NCBI GenBank assembly: GCA_013399015.1
Contig: VWZX01001164.1
Location: forward strand, 982,874 to 1,046,873
From: Galbula dea
Taxonomy: Eukaryota > Chordata > Aves > Piciformes > Galbulidae
Direction of reading: 5' to 3'
DNA length: 64,000 nt
Position 1 is the first letter of the stretch, and every line of letters starts with the position of its first letter. The notes beneath the pieces were generated by a model that did no database searches, had not been told where the DNA came from, and worked only from the letters and a program-made list of their open reading frames with translations. Positions 39,595-54,600 of this stretch are shown in pieces. The position numbers and the translations under genes were made by a program.

Positions 39595-42459
39595 TACTGT
39601 AAAATGTTTTAAATACCAACAATTTGGACTGTTTCCATTTCTGAATAGAAGATGAAAAAAGCAGGTTATTAAAAATCTGTAAAGCTCCTTTTCCTTAACT
39701 GTCTTTTAGGAAATCTGAGTTTGATAGTTCTGCATTTAAAGGATTCTAAGTTCACAGTTGACTTAAAAGACATAAAGACACAAGACGTAAAAGTTAGAGA
39801 GTTTTGACTCCTTCTGTGTTCCACAGACAATAGTATCTTCAGAGTGCATCTGGAATGAATACCTCTCCAATCGTAGCTAGCATTTTCAAAAATATATTCC
39901 TAGAATTCTTGTTTGTCTCAAACCTGTCAGTTCACAACATAGAACAGGACGTGATATGGGACTGAATACAATGTGTTTTCTTTGATGAACTATGAAAAGT
40001 ATATTGCTCTTCTAAAAGTAAAAAGAAAAGATTGCATTGTTCTATTATTTCTGTTACTGAAGACTCGTAATTAAGAAATTCTAAATCCTGGAAAGAAAGG
40101 AAAGGAGACAAAACTTTTAACATTGCTTACAGAATAGTTTTCTGTAGCCCCTACCAAAATTGGAAGTTCTGCCTCTTTATCTTGTCAATACAGAAGCATT
40201 TGTCTACACACCCATTTAATTACTGAGATGAATATTCTATCTTTTCACTTAGTAAACTCTTCTGCTCTCTTAGAGAGGTACTCTTCTGAAAATTCTGAAG
40301 GAGAGTCAAGAAGGTAAACTGATCCAAATTATTCTGAAGGAAAACAATAGCATCAATATTTAACACAAACGTATCACTGAGTGGATGATCTTTCCTGGGA
40401 TTATAAATATTCATTTTATTTCAAAAAAGTTACTACTTTATCATTGAAATTTCTAGATTTCCATTAGCTACCTCTTGTATATGACTCCTCAGTTCCTTTC
40501 TAACACATGAACTAACATGTCCTATTCCCAAGCATGTTGGCATTATTAATGACATCAACAGACAAGAACAAGAACAGGAAATCTTACGCGTGGTTCATGC
40601 TATATAAATGGTAAGCTATCAGAAGATACTTCCCTGATTATTTGGGAAGAACAAAACCAGAACTATTTTTAAATTCAAAGGGAAAAATCCAAGAAAACAA
40701 AGAAAATGCAAGATGTACTTGATAGTCCCTCATTATCCTCTCTCTAATTGGGCTGTTGCTTTTGGCTGCAGACATACAGTTGACAGACCATTTTCCATTT
40801 CCTTTGTTTTCATTATAAGAACAAGCTGGTTAAAGAAACTCCACTTGGTAATTTTAAGCTAAGCTTTCAGCATCATCCCTTAGGAATTTAAACCTTTAAC
40901 ACCATTCCTTCCTTAGTCTCCTCAGTGCCTTCCCCTATTAAACCCTGTGAAAAGCACTTTAAGAAAAGGCAGGTGTAAGATGTGTAAATACTCAGGTCTT
41001 TAAGAAAATTCAAAAGGAAACAAATTCTCATCGTTTTCCACTGCTGATTGCTATAATGCAGTGGCCCCAAACATCTGCTCTCAAATTTCAATTTACTTCC
41101 ATCTACCAGGTGTTTCACATTGTTAATAATGGCAACTCACAAATTTACAATAGTCACATAAGGCAGTTACATAAATGCAATTATGTCAATCAAGTTCACT
41201 GCATCTTTCTCAACCAGACTACACATGACATTTTTCTTCTGTTCCTCTTACCATAATAAAAGGATGAAGACTACATTTCTGTAAAGAGAATCCCTGGACA
41301 ACATTCTGGTATCGAAGTCAAGAGAGGTCACCGCAGTGCATTTCAGCAATGTCCAACAGTTAACTCAACCAGGAAGTAGGTGTGATGTTTTTCACTTCAC
41401 ATGTAACAGAACTGGTGCAAAAAACCCACTTTAAACTAGTTACTTAAAACCTTTTGGTCCAAATACATAAAATAAGCAGTATTTACAGCATTTTACTCCT
41501 TTTGTAAATGCAATGCTTTAAAACACATTATAAAGCACCTTAGTAAAAATATTCTACAGATAAAAGTATCGAAGTAGTAGGAAAACCCTAACCATACCAC
41601 AGCTCACTAAGGGAGCCATAATATGGATTCACCAGTACCTCAGTTTATAATTATTACAAAGAATCCATGGAGAAACTTAATACTGAATTTACCATTTTTC
41701 TACCACTGTGTAAAGATCAGTTAGAACTGCCAACTACACTGACTTTCTTTGCAGGTTTCCCAACTTTGGTCAGTGGTAGTGGGGATAAAATCCAAAAACA
41801 TCCCCCCCACACTTCTCCCATTCTGTAACTTTTTATACTATTAATGTGGAAATGATGTTTTAACACTAATGATTAGTTGCAATTTTTTAATAAAACCACA
41901 TATATAAATATGGGCAATTCCAGCAGCAGCAGCATTTCTCAGCAGAACATGATTAACAATCCCAATTAATATCATGTGACATGATTCACAAAAACGAAGC
42001 ACAGATGTCAACCAGTTTTTAGCACTACTCATATTGTATACAATCAAAATTTCCATGTTGAAAGTTGGGAAAAATTATTCCTCTTCACAGAAGTATAAAT
42101 GAAAATAAATTGCTCTGAAAATTAAAAAGAACATCAACAAAAGCATTTTTGTTTGATTATATTTTCAACCAGAACTGCTGTGTATTAATTGCTCCGAATT
42201 AAAGTGTACATTTCTTCAGGTAAAGGATATTAACTCCCACTGAAAGTATTAGTTAGATAAAAGAAATGAAGCTTTTGCTTCAGGATTATCAACATAGTTA
42301 GCCAGTATCCAACGCCCTGGAGGTGATCCACAGCCCAGTCTTCTCAGATCTATGAAGAAACATCTCGGAGGTCTACAAGCAATCTACTGTCCATGGCTGA
42401 GGATTAAGATGACGATGTGACCGAAGATTTATGTCCATAAATCTAACAGCATAGTGTTC

Positions 42460-42686
42460 TTAGTTTGATTTAGGGTAAATCTTTTCATAGAAAAAGTTTT
42501 GAGCCAGAATATACAATTCTCCATCTTTTTCCCGAACTGCATGTGCTCTGACAAACTGAAATTGCTCCAGTGCAAATTCATAGAACTCATTCTCCATTTT
42601 CCAGATTTCTGACTGTTGTAGCTTGGCAATTGTTTCTTTTGTGGGAAGCTTTTTCTCAGTTGTTTTCCTAAGATGAGACTTCTTTC
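42460..42686 (-). CDS. HS2ST1: HS2ST1 terminal coding exon 7 and stop codon
   Basis: The 227 coding bases start after the acceptor TTGCATTTAG, finish the Gly codon begun in exon 6, and read KKSHLRKTTEKKLPTK through to FFYEKIYPKSN and TAA. The exon covers the C-terminal helical segment rich in lysine and glutamate, which helps trimer packing and substrate binding in published structures. An upstream in-frame ATG near 42696 lies in the intron and is not a real start. The 3' UTR continues below 42460. Confidence 0.97.
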
Positions 42687-45600
42687 CTAAATGCAAAAGA
42701 AAGCAATAACTTTACTTTAAAGTTCACAAGATTAATAAATGCTTACAGTCCTTTTATTTACAGAGTTTTATACTCAGCATGTTGATAAAGTGCATTAGAA
42801 GTGACAGAATTTAATCCAGAATTTATTAACATAACACGCAGGGTTGGAAAACTGCAGTCTCTCTCATTAAATGTTAATGAATTTTGCATCAGTTCTTTCA
42901 GTTCTTCCTCCTTACTCTAATAAACTCAGGGAATGAACACTTCATTTAAGGAACAAGATTACTCTACCTAATGTAGTTCAAGCAAGATTGGTCTTTCAAA
43001 ATTAATTATTTAGATTTTAATCTGGTATCAAATGTTAAGAATTTTTAAAACTGCAGAGCAAGAGACTTCTTTCATGAGACAAAGATGACCAAAACAGGGA
43101 CCTTGACAGGCTTAAGAGGTGAGCCCGTGCAAATGTCCTTAAGTTCAACAAGGCCAAGTGCAATGTCCTGCACACGAGGCAGGGGCAATCCTAAGGAAAA
43201 CAAAAACTGGGCAACAAGTGTATTGAAAACAACACTGCAGAGAAAGACTTGGGCCTGTTGGTTGACGAGAAGCTCAACATGACCTGGCACTGAGCATTTG
43301 CAGCCCAGAAGGTCAACCAAATCCTCAGTTGCATCAAAAGAAGCATGACCAGCAGATTGAGGGAGGTGCCTCTCCTCTTCTACTTGACTCTTGTGAGACC
43401 CCACACCTGGAGTACTATGTTCAGCTCTAGGGTCTCCAACATAAGAAAGACATCAAACTGTTGCAGTGAGTCCAGAGGAGGGCCATGAAGATGATCAGGG
43501 GGCTGGAACACCTCTCCTATGATGACAGGCTGAGAGTTTGAGTTGTTAAGCCTAGAGAAGACAAGGGTCCATGGAGACTTTAAACAGCCTTCCAGTACAG
43601 AAAGGGGGCCTATCAGAAAGTTGGAGACGGACTATTTACAAAGGCACGTAGTGATTGGATTAGGATTAATGGGTTCAAACTGAAAGAAGACAGATTTAGA
43701 TTAGATGTAAGGAAGAAGTTCTTCACTGTGAGGCTGGTAAGATACTGGAACACGTTGCCTAGAGAAGTTTATCTGATCAGTCACCCATCTCTGAAGGTGT
43801 TCAAGGCCAGGTGGATGGGGCTTTGAGCAACTTGGTCTATTGGAAGGTGTTCCTGCCTATGGCAGGGGCTTTGAAATTAGATAATCTTTAAGGTCTAACT
43901 CAAACCATTCTATGAGACTACGAAAATGATGATAGCATTTTCCTTAAGAAGTGCTTTTTTTTGCAATAAGCTTTTTAATACTACACATCTAGGCTCTATA
44001 CATCAGACCCCTTTCTCCCTCTATTTGCAGACAGAGGCTCTGCTAATATGGACCTTTTCTTTATTTTAAGTTGTATGGCCAGCTCCTAGAAACTGAGCTA
44101 CTAGCTATATGACAAACATCTTACTACAATTATTGAAAGATAAACATGTACTTGGGCCTTTGTATCCCTTAGGCCTTTTTGCACAACCAACCAGGTTGCA
44201 TCAATTAATTTCAGCAGGGCTTCTGAGAACTATAATGAAACAGAAATCCTCCACTATTAGCCATTTTACAAAACTGAAGCCTCTGGAAGACCTTTTAAAA
44301 ATATTCTGATAAACACCTGTCACAATTTTTGAAGTGTATACCTACATGACTGCCTTTATCCCAACCTTAAATATCTACCATTCATGTAAGGCAGGAAGAT
44401 ACTTGGGCTGCCCTCAAAAATTTGTACTGGTAGTCTTCTGAAGAGTTTCTCTCTCCTGCAGGAACATCAGCCAACTGAGGGGCAAAGCTGGCAGACACTC
44501 AAAACTATTCAGCTAGGTCTAAGAAATTCACATTAAAAAAAAAAAGTGATAAGATGATGAAAAATCCATGGAAACCATGGAAATCAACCATTTAAATACC
44601 TGTCCGGTACAGTTCTGTGGCACCCCTGAAGAACCGGGGCAAAGCTGCCTCCAGTAACATGATGAAGTCTTCAAGCTCTTCAGTAACTCCCACCAGGAAG
44701 TATTCATTAATCAGATTGTATTTGGCTTGTTCCAAAGCCCATCTGCTTCCCACATTCCTAAAATGACAGAGAACAATTACAGCAAGTTGTGATGTCAGCC
44801 AACAATCCCTGGTCCCTAGATGGAGATTACTTCATAACAGGACATGTTTATAGGAAAGGCAAGACTCAATTCAAGTTATAACCATTCCTAACTTAATTTC
44901 CATTTCCAGTTTCTCTCATCTGTTTTCTTATCTAAAATTTTGACTCCTCTATTTATTTGTACTAATAACTCATCCCTAAAATACCCTGTGTGTATATGGA
45001 TACTGTCTCTGTTATTAATACAATTTTTGGAGGATTTATATTTTCTCAATGCCAATACTTCATTTCCACTTTCACATTAGACACCAGAAATGGTTCTGGT
45101 AAGAACACACCTTCCCCTTTTGCATCCTATGAGCATAATTCTGAACTAGCAAGTCATGACACCGGGACCACTAAATGAGAAGCAGAAATTAAACAGACAT
45201 TTTTTAATGCCTTTTTATAGCACTAGACAGAGTGAAAATACAGGTTCAGAGTTCTTTTTTTCTCTCCTTCTCCATTTGGATGAGATGTAGATAGGCTTGA
45301 ACAACAGGCACTCTTTTGCTGAAGAGATTTTTTTAGCCTGCATCATTGTTACAGAACATGCTCTATTGACAGATGAACACTATTATTTGCTCTTGGTTTA
45401 GTTTCTACTAGATAGCATTGACTACTGGATGTCTGGTAAAGGTTTAAGCAGATATATTTATCCTCATCTTAACTATTTTATTCTCTCCAGAAACTCTAGG
45501 AGCTTGGACAAAATATCTCCATTCAGAAAGATGGATGTTGTAGCCTGACATAAAAGAAAAACGTGAAGACTCTCAAACTACAAAAATTACTTCTAGAATT

Positions 45601-48600
45601 GAAAACATCTGCTTTTGTTCACAGCACTGCTGATACAGTATCCTAACATATTGCTTGTTTAAAGAACTGCAAGATTGTTTCACTAAAATGCATCTTCAAA
45701 AGAACATACATTACTACAGTACCTGCTGCTTCGCTCTGTCCAGTCCCACACGCTTTTCCCAACTGTGCTATATATTCAAATGCGTTTAGATTTCAGTGCC
45801 CATCTACTTGACTAACAACTTAAAACACAGTTATCTTCCTACCAGCATTCGGAGCTGTGGCCACAGAAGAACGGAATTTGAAGCCAAAGTTTCTCTGGAG
45901 CACAGTCTGAACCTCCAGCTGCCACACATTCATCAAAGGTCTGGAACAAAGACAAAATAAAGATGAGCTTTAAAATCCAGTATATGTATCAAACATCTCA
46001 ACCTGGTTAGTTGCTAAATATACTAAGGACAGAAAAACACATGGTATGATGTGAAAGAAAAAAAAAAAAAGGAATTTTTTGAAGCCTCACTTTCACAGTG
46101 TTACTAGGAGGACCTATTTGTCCCAATTAAAATAGTACTTAGGACAGTCTTTTATAATTAGAACCAATGAATAATTTGATCTTACCTGATATGTTTGATA
46201 CCTCTTTAACATAACCTTGATAAAGGCTGTATGTCAAAACAAGCAAAAAAAGTCAATGTTGGTATCATTATTTTTCCCTTACAAAGGAAGTCTCTGAAGA
46301 TATAGCGTTAAATACCATCAGGATCGTGTAGTACTGGAACAGCTGCATCTTTATACTACATAAAACTGCATTTTGTGTTTTAGATTAAACAATGTTCTAT
46401 TACATTTTAAATATTATGAAAAACAACTGTCATTTCAGAAGCTGATTTGTTTTCAGAGATCAGAAGTGAAAGCAAGTTCCTCACTGCATAACAAAACATT
46501 CCATACAACATAGGCCTACGTGGACAGACAGCTATAGCACACAGAGTTTCAACTGCAATAACTAAGTCACAATAAGAACTCCACTAGCACTGGGAAGAAT
46601 TTGTAACTGTTTTATCCACTCACCATAAAGGAAGGATTTAAGATATCTGTAATCAAGATGTAAGTCCTCTATTTTGGATAGATTTAAAAAAATATTTAAT
46701 AACAAATAACTAATCACACAGACAACTTTTTAGACTTTCTTCTGCATAATTATAATTTTTTACTCAAAGCAACTATGTAAAAATTCATTTTTATTTATTC
46801 ATTAACTATTCAGTGTTGGAATAAGGGTAATATCCTTAGCTTCTATTCTGAGGTGAAGCTCCTGAGATAATCTGAAAAACACTGGTATCAGGCCAAAGTA
46901 GGGATTAACCTGTGATGTCTTGGTCCACACTGCACTTTTGATTTTTCTTTTTTTTTAGCTCATACATGTTACATATGATACATAAAAATGCAGTTTAATT
47001 GGGAAAACAAGACATTGGTATCTTTTCTCTAGCATAGTTCTCGAAAAATTTTGCACTAATATATCACAAGTACTTTAAAAGATCAGTATTACCTAGGAAC
47101 TAAATTCATTAAAGGCATCTCCTAACTTACAAAGGTGTATACTAAATATGAACCGGCATCTGTCAAAAGAAAGACTTCTTTGTTTATACCTGTAGGTTAT
47201 TTTACAGTTAATACATAAAAGCAAGTAAGTAACTTTCTAAGTAAAATGAAACAGCAGAGCCCTCCTTCCCCACTTCCTCTTATATACTTACCTTGACTAC
47301 TCTGTCCAGAGTTTTTATTATAAGAAACACTTCTCTTTACAGACTTTATTCTTGGAGACAAGCTACCTATTACTTTGGAAGTACAGGGACATAGCAATAA
47401 AATCAAGAACTCCTCTATATAAATGCTATGATATGGGAGGGACAAGGGTGTAAAGTATGTTGAAATTTCTTTCCACATAATAAAGGAACAACTGGCCTCC
47501 ATTAGAAAAACTGCATTTTTTACCTTCCCCTACTTTTCATTTGAAGAACTCTTAGTTAATCTAGTATAACACAATATAGAATATGTATCAGTGTCACAGA
47601 CACTGAAATTGTGACAATGCAGTTTTGTGATTACTGAATTTTATGTCTAATGTATGTAAAGCTGACACCATCTATATATGTACAGGTTCCTTAGAAAGAC
47701 CATGGAAAAATAGTATTACCTGAATTAAATGAAAGAAACCCTAAAACTTAGCATAGCTAATCAATTTCACTTCAAATGGACTACAGATGCTTACAGGACA
47801 AGGTAAATCTGCATGGCAACAACTATGTCTCAGACCTAAATAAAGTAATACAATAATGAAAAATGACAAAAAGCATCTTTAATAGAAAAATGTAAAATTG
47901 TTAATGCAATGCACTACAAACATTAAAAACAGAAAGGCATTTCACCTTAATCCAGCAAATCAGAGCTTATAGTGCAGCCTACCAAGCAGTAACGGTAGGG
48001 ATTTTGGCTTAATGTTTCCCAGTGACTACCTGCAAATGCTGTTCAGACTATAATTCAAAACTAAACCAATACTGTTAAATTTCACTTTTTAAAATAACTA
48101 TTAAGTCCTACAAAAAGCATGGACTTGGTAGCATGGTCAGCTTCCCAACTCATTGATCTCTGCTGAGAAGGAATTCCACTGGCCAAATCATGCTCCTCTT
48201 GACAAGGAACAGAGTGAGTTACGAAAGATGAGATCCCATCTTTCATTTTAAAATGTCTTTACAATAACATATCACCAAATCATCTCTGTAGCCAATTCAA
48301 GGAAAACACACTTTTCAAGCTTAATCTCAATTTTTCTCCTTGAAATCTTTCCGCAACCTATTCTGTATCAGAAACTGATATGCAGGAGCTGAAGATGGCG
48401 CCAAAACCTAAACAACAGAGGAGCAGTTAGTTATCAAACAGAAAGAAAAGAGGAATGGTCTGTTCCCAATATTTAAACCACACTATTTGGATGGAGGGGA
48501 GCACCCAAAATGATTAGGCACGTTTATTTGATGTTATGGTATTTATAGACTAAGCTGTATTCAGTGTGATTTTTGCTTAGTTATTTTTTCAGGGTGTCTT

Positions 48601-51600
48601 GGTATTCAGACAGTGCTACACTAAATTGTCAACACTACAGAAAAACTTCATCAGTGTAAGAAAATACTGACATTGAAATTTTAAAAAGCGTTTGGCTCTG
48701 TAAAAGTACAAAGCCCCCTTATACTTTATAAAAGCTTCCACGTTGTTCTAACTACAGTTCTATAAACTATTCATATACTTAATACCTTACTTTTCTTCCT
48801 GATATAAGAATGTCCGAAGCAACATGCTCCAACAGTCTCACTGCAAACCACAACAGCGGATGTATAAATTCTTTCTGGAATAAATATGTTATGAAGCCTA
48901 AATAATACTGCCATTCTGAAACTGTCATAAGTAATCAAGGTTTGAGTATGCTAACCTGAACTATTTCTGTAGCCCTGTAAGCCAGATGAAGAAATTACAA
49001 AAATGTATGATTCATACTCCATAATTTTCAAGCAGAATTGTCCTTAGACAATTTCATTGCAATGTTTACATTTAAAAAAACAACTAACAAAATCTGCATT
49101 GCTAAGTACAGAAAGTAAACATCGAAGCCAGAGCATCAGCAGTTCTACAGCTTTTGGTGAAAAATGTCTCTCTCACGTCTTCACAGAATCACAGAATCAT
49201 TACGGTTGGAAAGGACCCTCAAGATCATCTACTCCAACCAATAGCCCTACACTAGTATTATCCCTAAATCATCCCTTGAAGAACCACATCAATCCTCTTC
49301 TTAAAAACCTCCAGGGATGGTGACTCCACTACCTCCCTGGGCAGCCTATTCCAATACCTCACCACTCTTTCAGTAAAAAAATTCTTCTTCTTCAACAAGA
49401 AGAGACGCAGATTTCTTGCATAGGAGGATAAGCTTAACTTGATACTTATAACTCTAGATACCTGAAAATACTTTTAAATTTTTTTAACAAATTGCACCAT
49501 AAAGTGAATTTACAAGGTTAAAAAGAACATAGCGTTACATTCTGGTCCAGTACAAACACGAAGGGGAGAATATAACTTACAAAGCCATCCTCATCACCAA
49601 GGCTGATACAAAACTATTCAGCTTTTGTCAGGACATTTTTTTAAATGGTTTTCACATGAACTTCAGTAAGAACAACACGTATAATACAATGTACTTTACC
49701 TTTTTATCCCCCTGTTTTCGCCTCCGTAGCCCTGGTCTGTAATCATCTCCGAAGCGCAGAAAGTAATAATAAGAAACTAGCCGTTCTATAGGATCTCTTA
49801 TGACGTTTATGTAAATCGGTTTCTTTTTAACACCAAATCTAAAGTAAGAGAGGAGAAAATGTCTTTTAAAGGCCAAATCAAAACTTCTTATCTAATACTT
49901 AAAAGCCTGTTTCTTGATACAACTGAAATCTATATACAGAGATGATGATGGTGAGGGAAAGTTTAGTGATTGCTGCCTCTCTTCCACATATCCAGTGCAT
50001 TAGGTGGATGTTAAAGTCAGTTCACTTTCAGTCTTCGTAGGATTGTGATTCTAGGGGGTTTTTTTATTAGAGAAACAAACAAAACTGAAATATTCCCACA
50101 CAATAGGATACTAAAATGTTTATATAACAATCCAGACTCTAGAAATTACTTAATTAGCCTAACAGCCACATATGTGGCTATAATAACCACAACAAAGTTT
50201 CATATAGAGCTCCTGCCCCCTTGAACATGGCTCTGCAATGCTGCAAGTGGATTTCCTGGCAGGTCTCCAGTTACCAGAGACATGAACTCTAACAGAAGAA
50301 ACACAGAGCTCAGAGCCTATCCATTACCTATGCTGAATCCATATGGTTATGCTTATTAAATATAAGCCTAATATAGTATCTATAATCATATTTTCTCTAT
50401 CTAAAGATATAAAATTTTTCCTTAGACATTTACCCTAAGGAAAATTTGAATTACTGCAGTACAAACACAAAGCTTGATGAAAAAATGAGGTGGTAAGCTC
50501 ACAGGACGCAAGAGAAAGATTTAAACCACCAAAACGGTTTTGTGCAAATGGTATCTTTCAATGATCTATGTTCAAGACAGCTTTTATCACGCGTTCCTCA
50601 GTTTTATTCTCCTTTCCATTTGAGACATTACTGTGGCAAATAAATATAGCATCCAAACATTAAAGAGGTTATAACACAATGGAAACTGCAAGTGTGTCAA
50701 GTGCCTTTAAGGAAAGCTAGGAGCTGGAAAAAAACCCTCTCTTCTGTTCCCACACAAACTGTGAAAGTATTCTGCATTAACAGAGGGCCATTCAAGCCTC
50801 CTGGCTTGGCTAAAACAGAGCACTCGTGGTTTAAGGTGCAGTACCATTACTGTTAAAGTTAATACCAGATAATGCTCATATGAGGACTCTTAACTTGAAA
50901 AGCTGAAGAACAGAAGAAACAGAATAAGCAGCAGAAGAGAGGAAGTCAGAAAAAAGAACATTAAAGGGCATTACTCTGACAAAAGACCAGCACTATAGAC
51001 ACAGAAATTATTAAAGGCTACAGAAAGAGCAATTGATTCTTAAAGATGTTGCCAGCAGAGTACCAATGAATGAGCGTAGCAGTTAAAGGTGGCACTGCTG
51101 ACATTTGTCTATATGCCAACTCTTACTCCCCAGAGGCCACAAAATAGGAGCGTGTGAATCTTTCAACCATTCTGATGCACTCTAGACTTTGAACTGCACT
51201 CTCTTTCAGGTCCACTGAAATGCCTGAGACGTGCACATGCATCCGCTTCTACATACCCTACTGCAAGTGCTGTAGAAGGCTATAACAAACCGTTTTGATA
51301 CGGTAGCAGCTTCAGTCAATAATACATATATGTGGGTTAAATTAAGGTGTCAAAGCACTTAGAAACGCTGGTGTCAATTGTGCATTCATATGGATTTGCA
51401 TATGACCTTGCAAAACTTGCCTCAGTTACGATAACACAAGCCACTCAGTATTGTAATTTTATTAATGACAACAAACTGGCAATTGCATTGTCAAAGAGAA
51501 AACAGGGAATAAAGGTGGATCAGAAATTTAAAAAAGGAAAAAACTCCAACTTTTATTACTGTAATTTCTACATGGATGGGTTACAATAACCTGCCCTCAT

Positions 51601-54600
51601 TACTTTACTGTAAATCATCAATTCAACCCAGTACTTTAAGCTCCAGCATGATCTAACAGGTACTTCTGATATTTGACAGTGGATCTAAGTGTGATGTCTG
51701 CACATATGCAGGCACAGACTTTTCTGAAATATTTTAAATTTTTAAACTACAAGAGTATTCACTATAAGAACATACCTCACAGCCTTAAAAGTGTGGGCCT
51801 TGCCAACTACAACCAGAATATTCAAGATATTACTTTAAAAATGAAAATACATAGTATGAGAAAGCAAGCTGTTTGCGGGTTAGGGGGAAGCAATAATAAT
51901 GATAATAAAAAAAATCATTTAGATGAAAGGATGAATAAGAAGCCAATCCTCAGGCAGAACTGCCAGTGTTCCAGATTTTCATTGTCATTAAAACGATTTT
52001 TTTTTTAATCCAGTTAAGGAATGCTAACGTTTTAAAATGAGGCTCGGCTACACTGTAATAGGCAAAAAGACAAGAGAAAACTGAAAATTAAAACCAAATA
52101 CTGTTCATCATAGGAATTCCAGTATGCAGTTTTCAAAACTGCAGTTGTCAGAATTCCATCACTAGAGGGCACTAATATCCCAGCTGGGTCCAAGTAACTT
52201 GAACTACTGCTACTCAACAGATAAATCCAAAAGTAACGTACTTTGCAAAGTCCAAATAAGATATATGTCCATGGTAAAATCCTGGTTTCATTTCCTTCCA
52301 GGACGTCACATTCTTCACAAATCGGACCTGTAAAAGTACACAGCAGAAAGTGTTTCTGTACAGCTGGAACATGTTAAGTTTCCACATACATGGTGATTCC
52401 TGGTTTGTAATTAAAATCTTACAATGCATTAGAAAAAAAAGTCTATTTAGAATATTACCAAAGAACTTGTGCCACCTAAAATAGATTTCTGCAAGCATAC
52501 AGATGACTTATTTCAGAAAACCACAATGTAACGACCAGAAAGCAAACAAAAGCAGAATACAGTAATCAGAAGGGTAATTCACAAAAACATTAGCAAGACA
52601 AACATTTTATATTTTATCAGTCCATTTTATTTGCAGTTTGAAATGTCTGCATGAATGTAAAATTACAAGAAATACAAGTACACCTTTGATTGAACTGTCT
52701 GATCTGTATTCAGTCCCTCAAATAAAAATGTATCAGATTTACAAGCATGTTCTTAGACCTATTCTACCTGGACATAAGAACCAAGCCTGGTGGTTCATTT
52801 ATCCCTCCTCCATCCCAAAATGCAATGCATGAGTAATTCAGAAATTTTATAAATGTATACTGTTACAGTAAATTAAATCTATAATTTACCATTTTGAACA
52901 GTTATATTAAGCCTAATATATCAGTGAAATTTCCATGTTAAAGCATGAAGTAGCCCTTAAAGAAGGGCTGATAAAGCAGGTATCAACAAACTTTACAAAA
53001 ATAGGAATATACTTCAAAGAACAAAGTAAGATACATGCCCTAAACCAGAAAGTATGATCAAATTAAGTGGGACATGCAAATCCCAATATAGCTTGGCTTT
53101 ATTAGATGAACAGAGTATTTTAACATCAAAGCATTAAATCTGAAAGTTATTTCAAAACTAGTGAATTGGATAATAAAGAGAAGATCATAAATTCGTACTG
53201 CCTCAGCTGTCTAACAATGATATGCCATTTCTGAAGCTGAGAACTGGAAGATAGCGTTCCCTGAACATCTACAATATCTTTTCAGTTATATTGTGGCACA
53301 GATAACCACAGAGATACTGAGGTGAGACAAGAGAGTGAGAAAATGAAAGCTGGAGAGCTCAAGACAACATTCTAACATTCTGCAAGTTCTAATGGATTGT
53401 GAGTGTCCTGAAATAATATATTTATCATAGCCAAACAACTGAGGATTTTAAGACACAAGATTGGCCTGCTGCTGTGTCTTGAAATGTGTAAAACTCATGC
53501 TTTAGGATTTAAGTGGTTGATAAACTTTACTTATTTCTTTAAACACTAGCTCTTGCACTCTCAGGTAGAAGAGATGCATATTACTTTTTAGTAACAGGCA
53601 GTATTCATTTTTGCAGTGTACAAGTTTCACAGTTTGTGGCATTTCACAATTTAAAGCATATATTGCATATGAAAATTGTGGCCAACCTAGCTGAAAAACC
53701 CTGTACAATGTACAATGGTATTTCATAAACTGCACTGGCTTTCTGTCTGATTTTGTCCACAGCACAAACTGATAATATATCTATGAGACTTTGAATCCAG
53801 TTGAACTATCTTTGCTGCTACTGAAACAAACCACACCTTCATCAACTGTACCTTTTCAAGATTAATGATATTTTGAGTGGAGAGCCTTGGCTATGAGTAT
53901 TTTTATACCTGGGAAAGAAGTTTCCTAAATGCGAAGTATGTTTTATCTTTCCTTTCTTCACCCCTGAATCCCAAAATGTCATAGCTGGTCGATACAACTC
54001 CAGAAGTAAACGAGTGATGCTACCTATTGTGTGTAGTGCAACATGTATATCAAAGCATATATTTCAGTTATGTTTCCATGAACCAGCTTTCTGAAATATA
54101 GCATCAGCTACATTTTATTTCCCAATAGACAAGGATCAGATGCAGGGAAATGGTAAGTGCAGAATCACAAGGGCCAGTTGCATCTTCGATCCCAATCATC
54201 TTTTATCAAACCTTAGATGTTCCAGTAATAGTTAAAAAAATCCTTTATTGTCTTTATCTTACGATGTCATCTGCTAAGGAAATAACGTTATAAACACAGG
54301 ATGCATGTTCTAGTCTTTCATTAACTTTACATCAGGCAAGTTAAAAGAAAGCTGAGAAGGTTTTGGAAGAGCTGTGACATTTACATCTGCCCTAAAATGG
54401 ACTAGGAACATGCTGTGTCCCTGAGAACTTAAGTTTCTACACCTACAACTAGCCTACAGACAATAATTTTTTTCCTCCCCCACGATTTGCAGCTTTTCAA
54501 AAATCAGAACTGTTCCAGGTCACAGAAAGCCTAATGAATCTGGGTTTACACACTTTAGGGCAGAGAAGAATATTGCTTGCTGCTTCATACTGTTAAATAT

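Larger units (their letters stand above)
38090..42459 (-). other. HS2ST1: Probable long 3' UTR of HS2ST1
   Basis: The sequence after the stop codon is A+T-rich, has no repeat that I recognise, and contains several minus-strand AATAAA signals: 40415-40420, 39589-39594, 38859-38864 and 38110-38115. The last is followed on the minus strand by a G- and GU-rich stretch (around 38060-38105), as expected for a cleavage site. HS2ST1 transcripts in mammals have long 3' UTRs, from memory. The extent given is an inference; the transcript could end at any of these sites or beyond. Open frames inside it (for example 38434-38730 minus) show no similarity I recognise. Confidence 0.4.

Noticed and set aside
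43072..43404. Open frames on both strands around 43.1-43.4 kb
   Set aside because: They are fragments of the CR1 element, not host genes.
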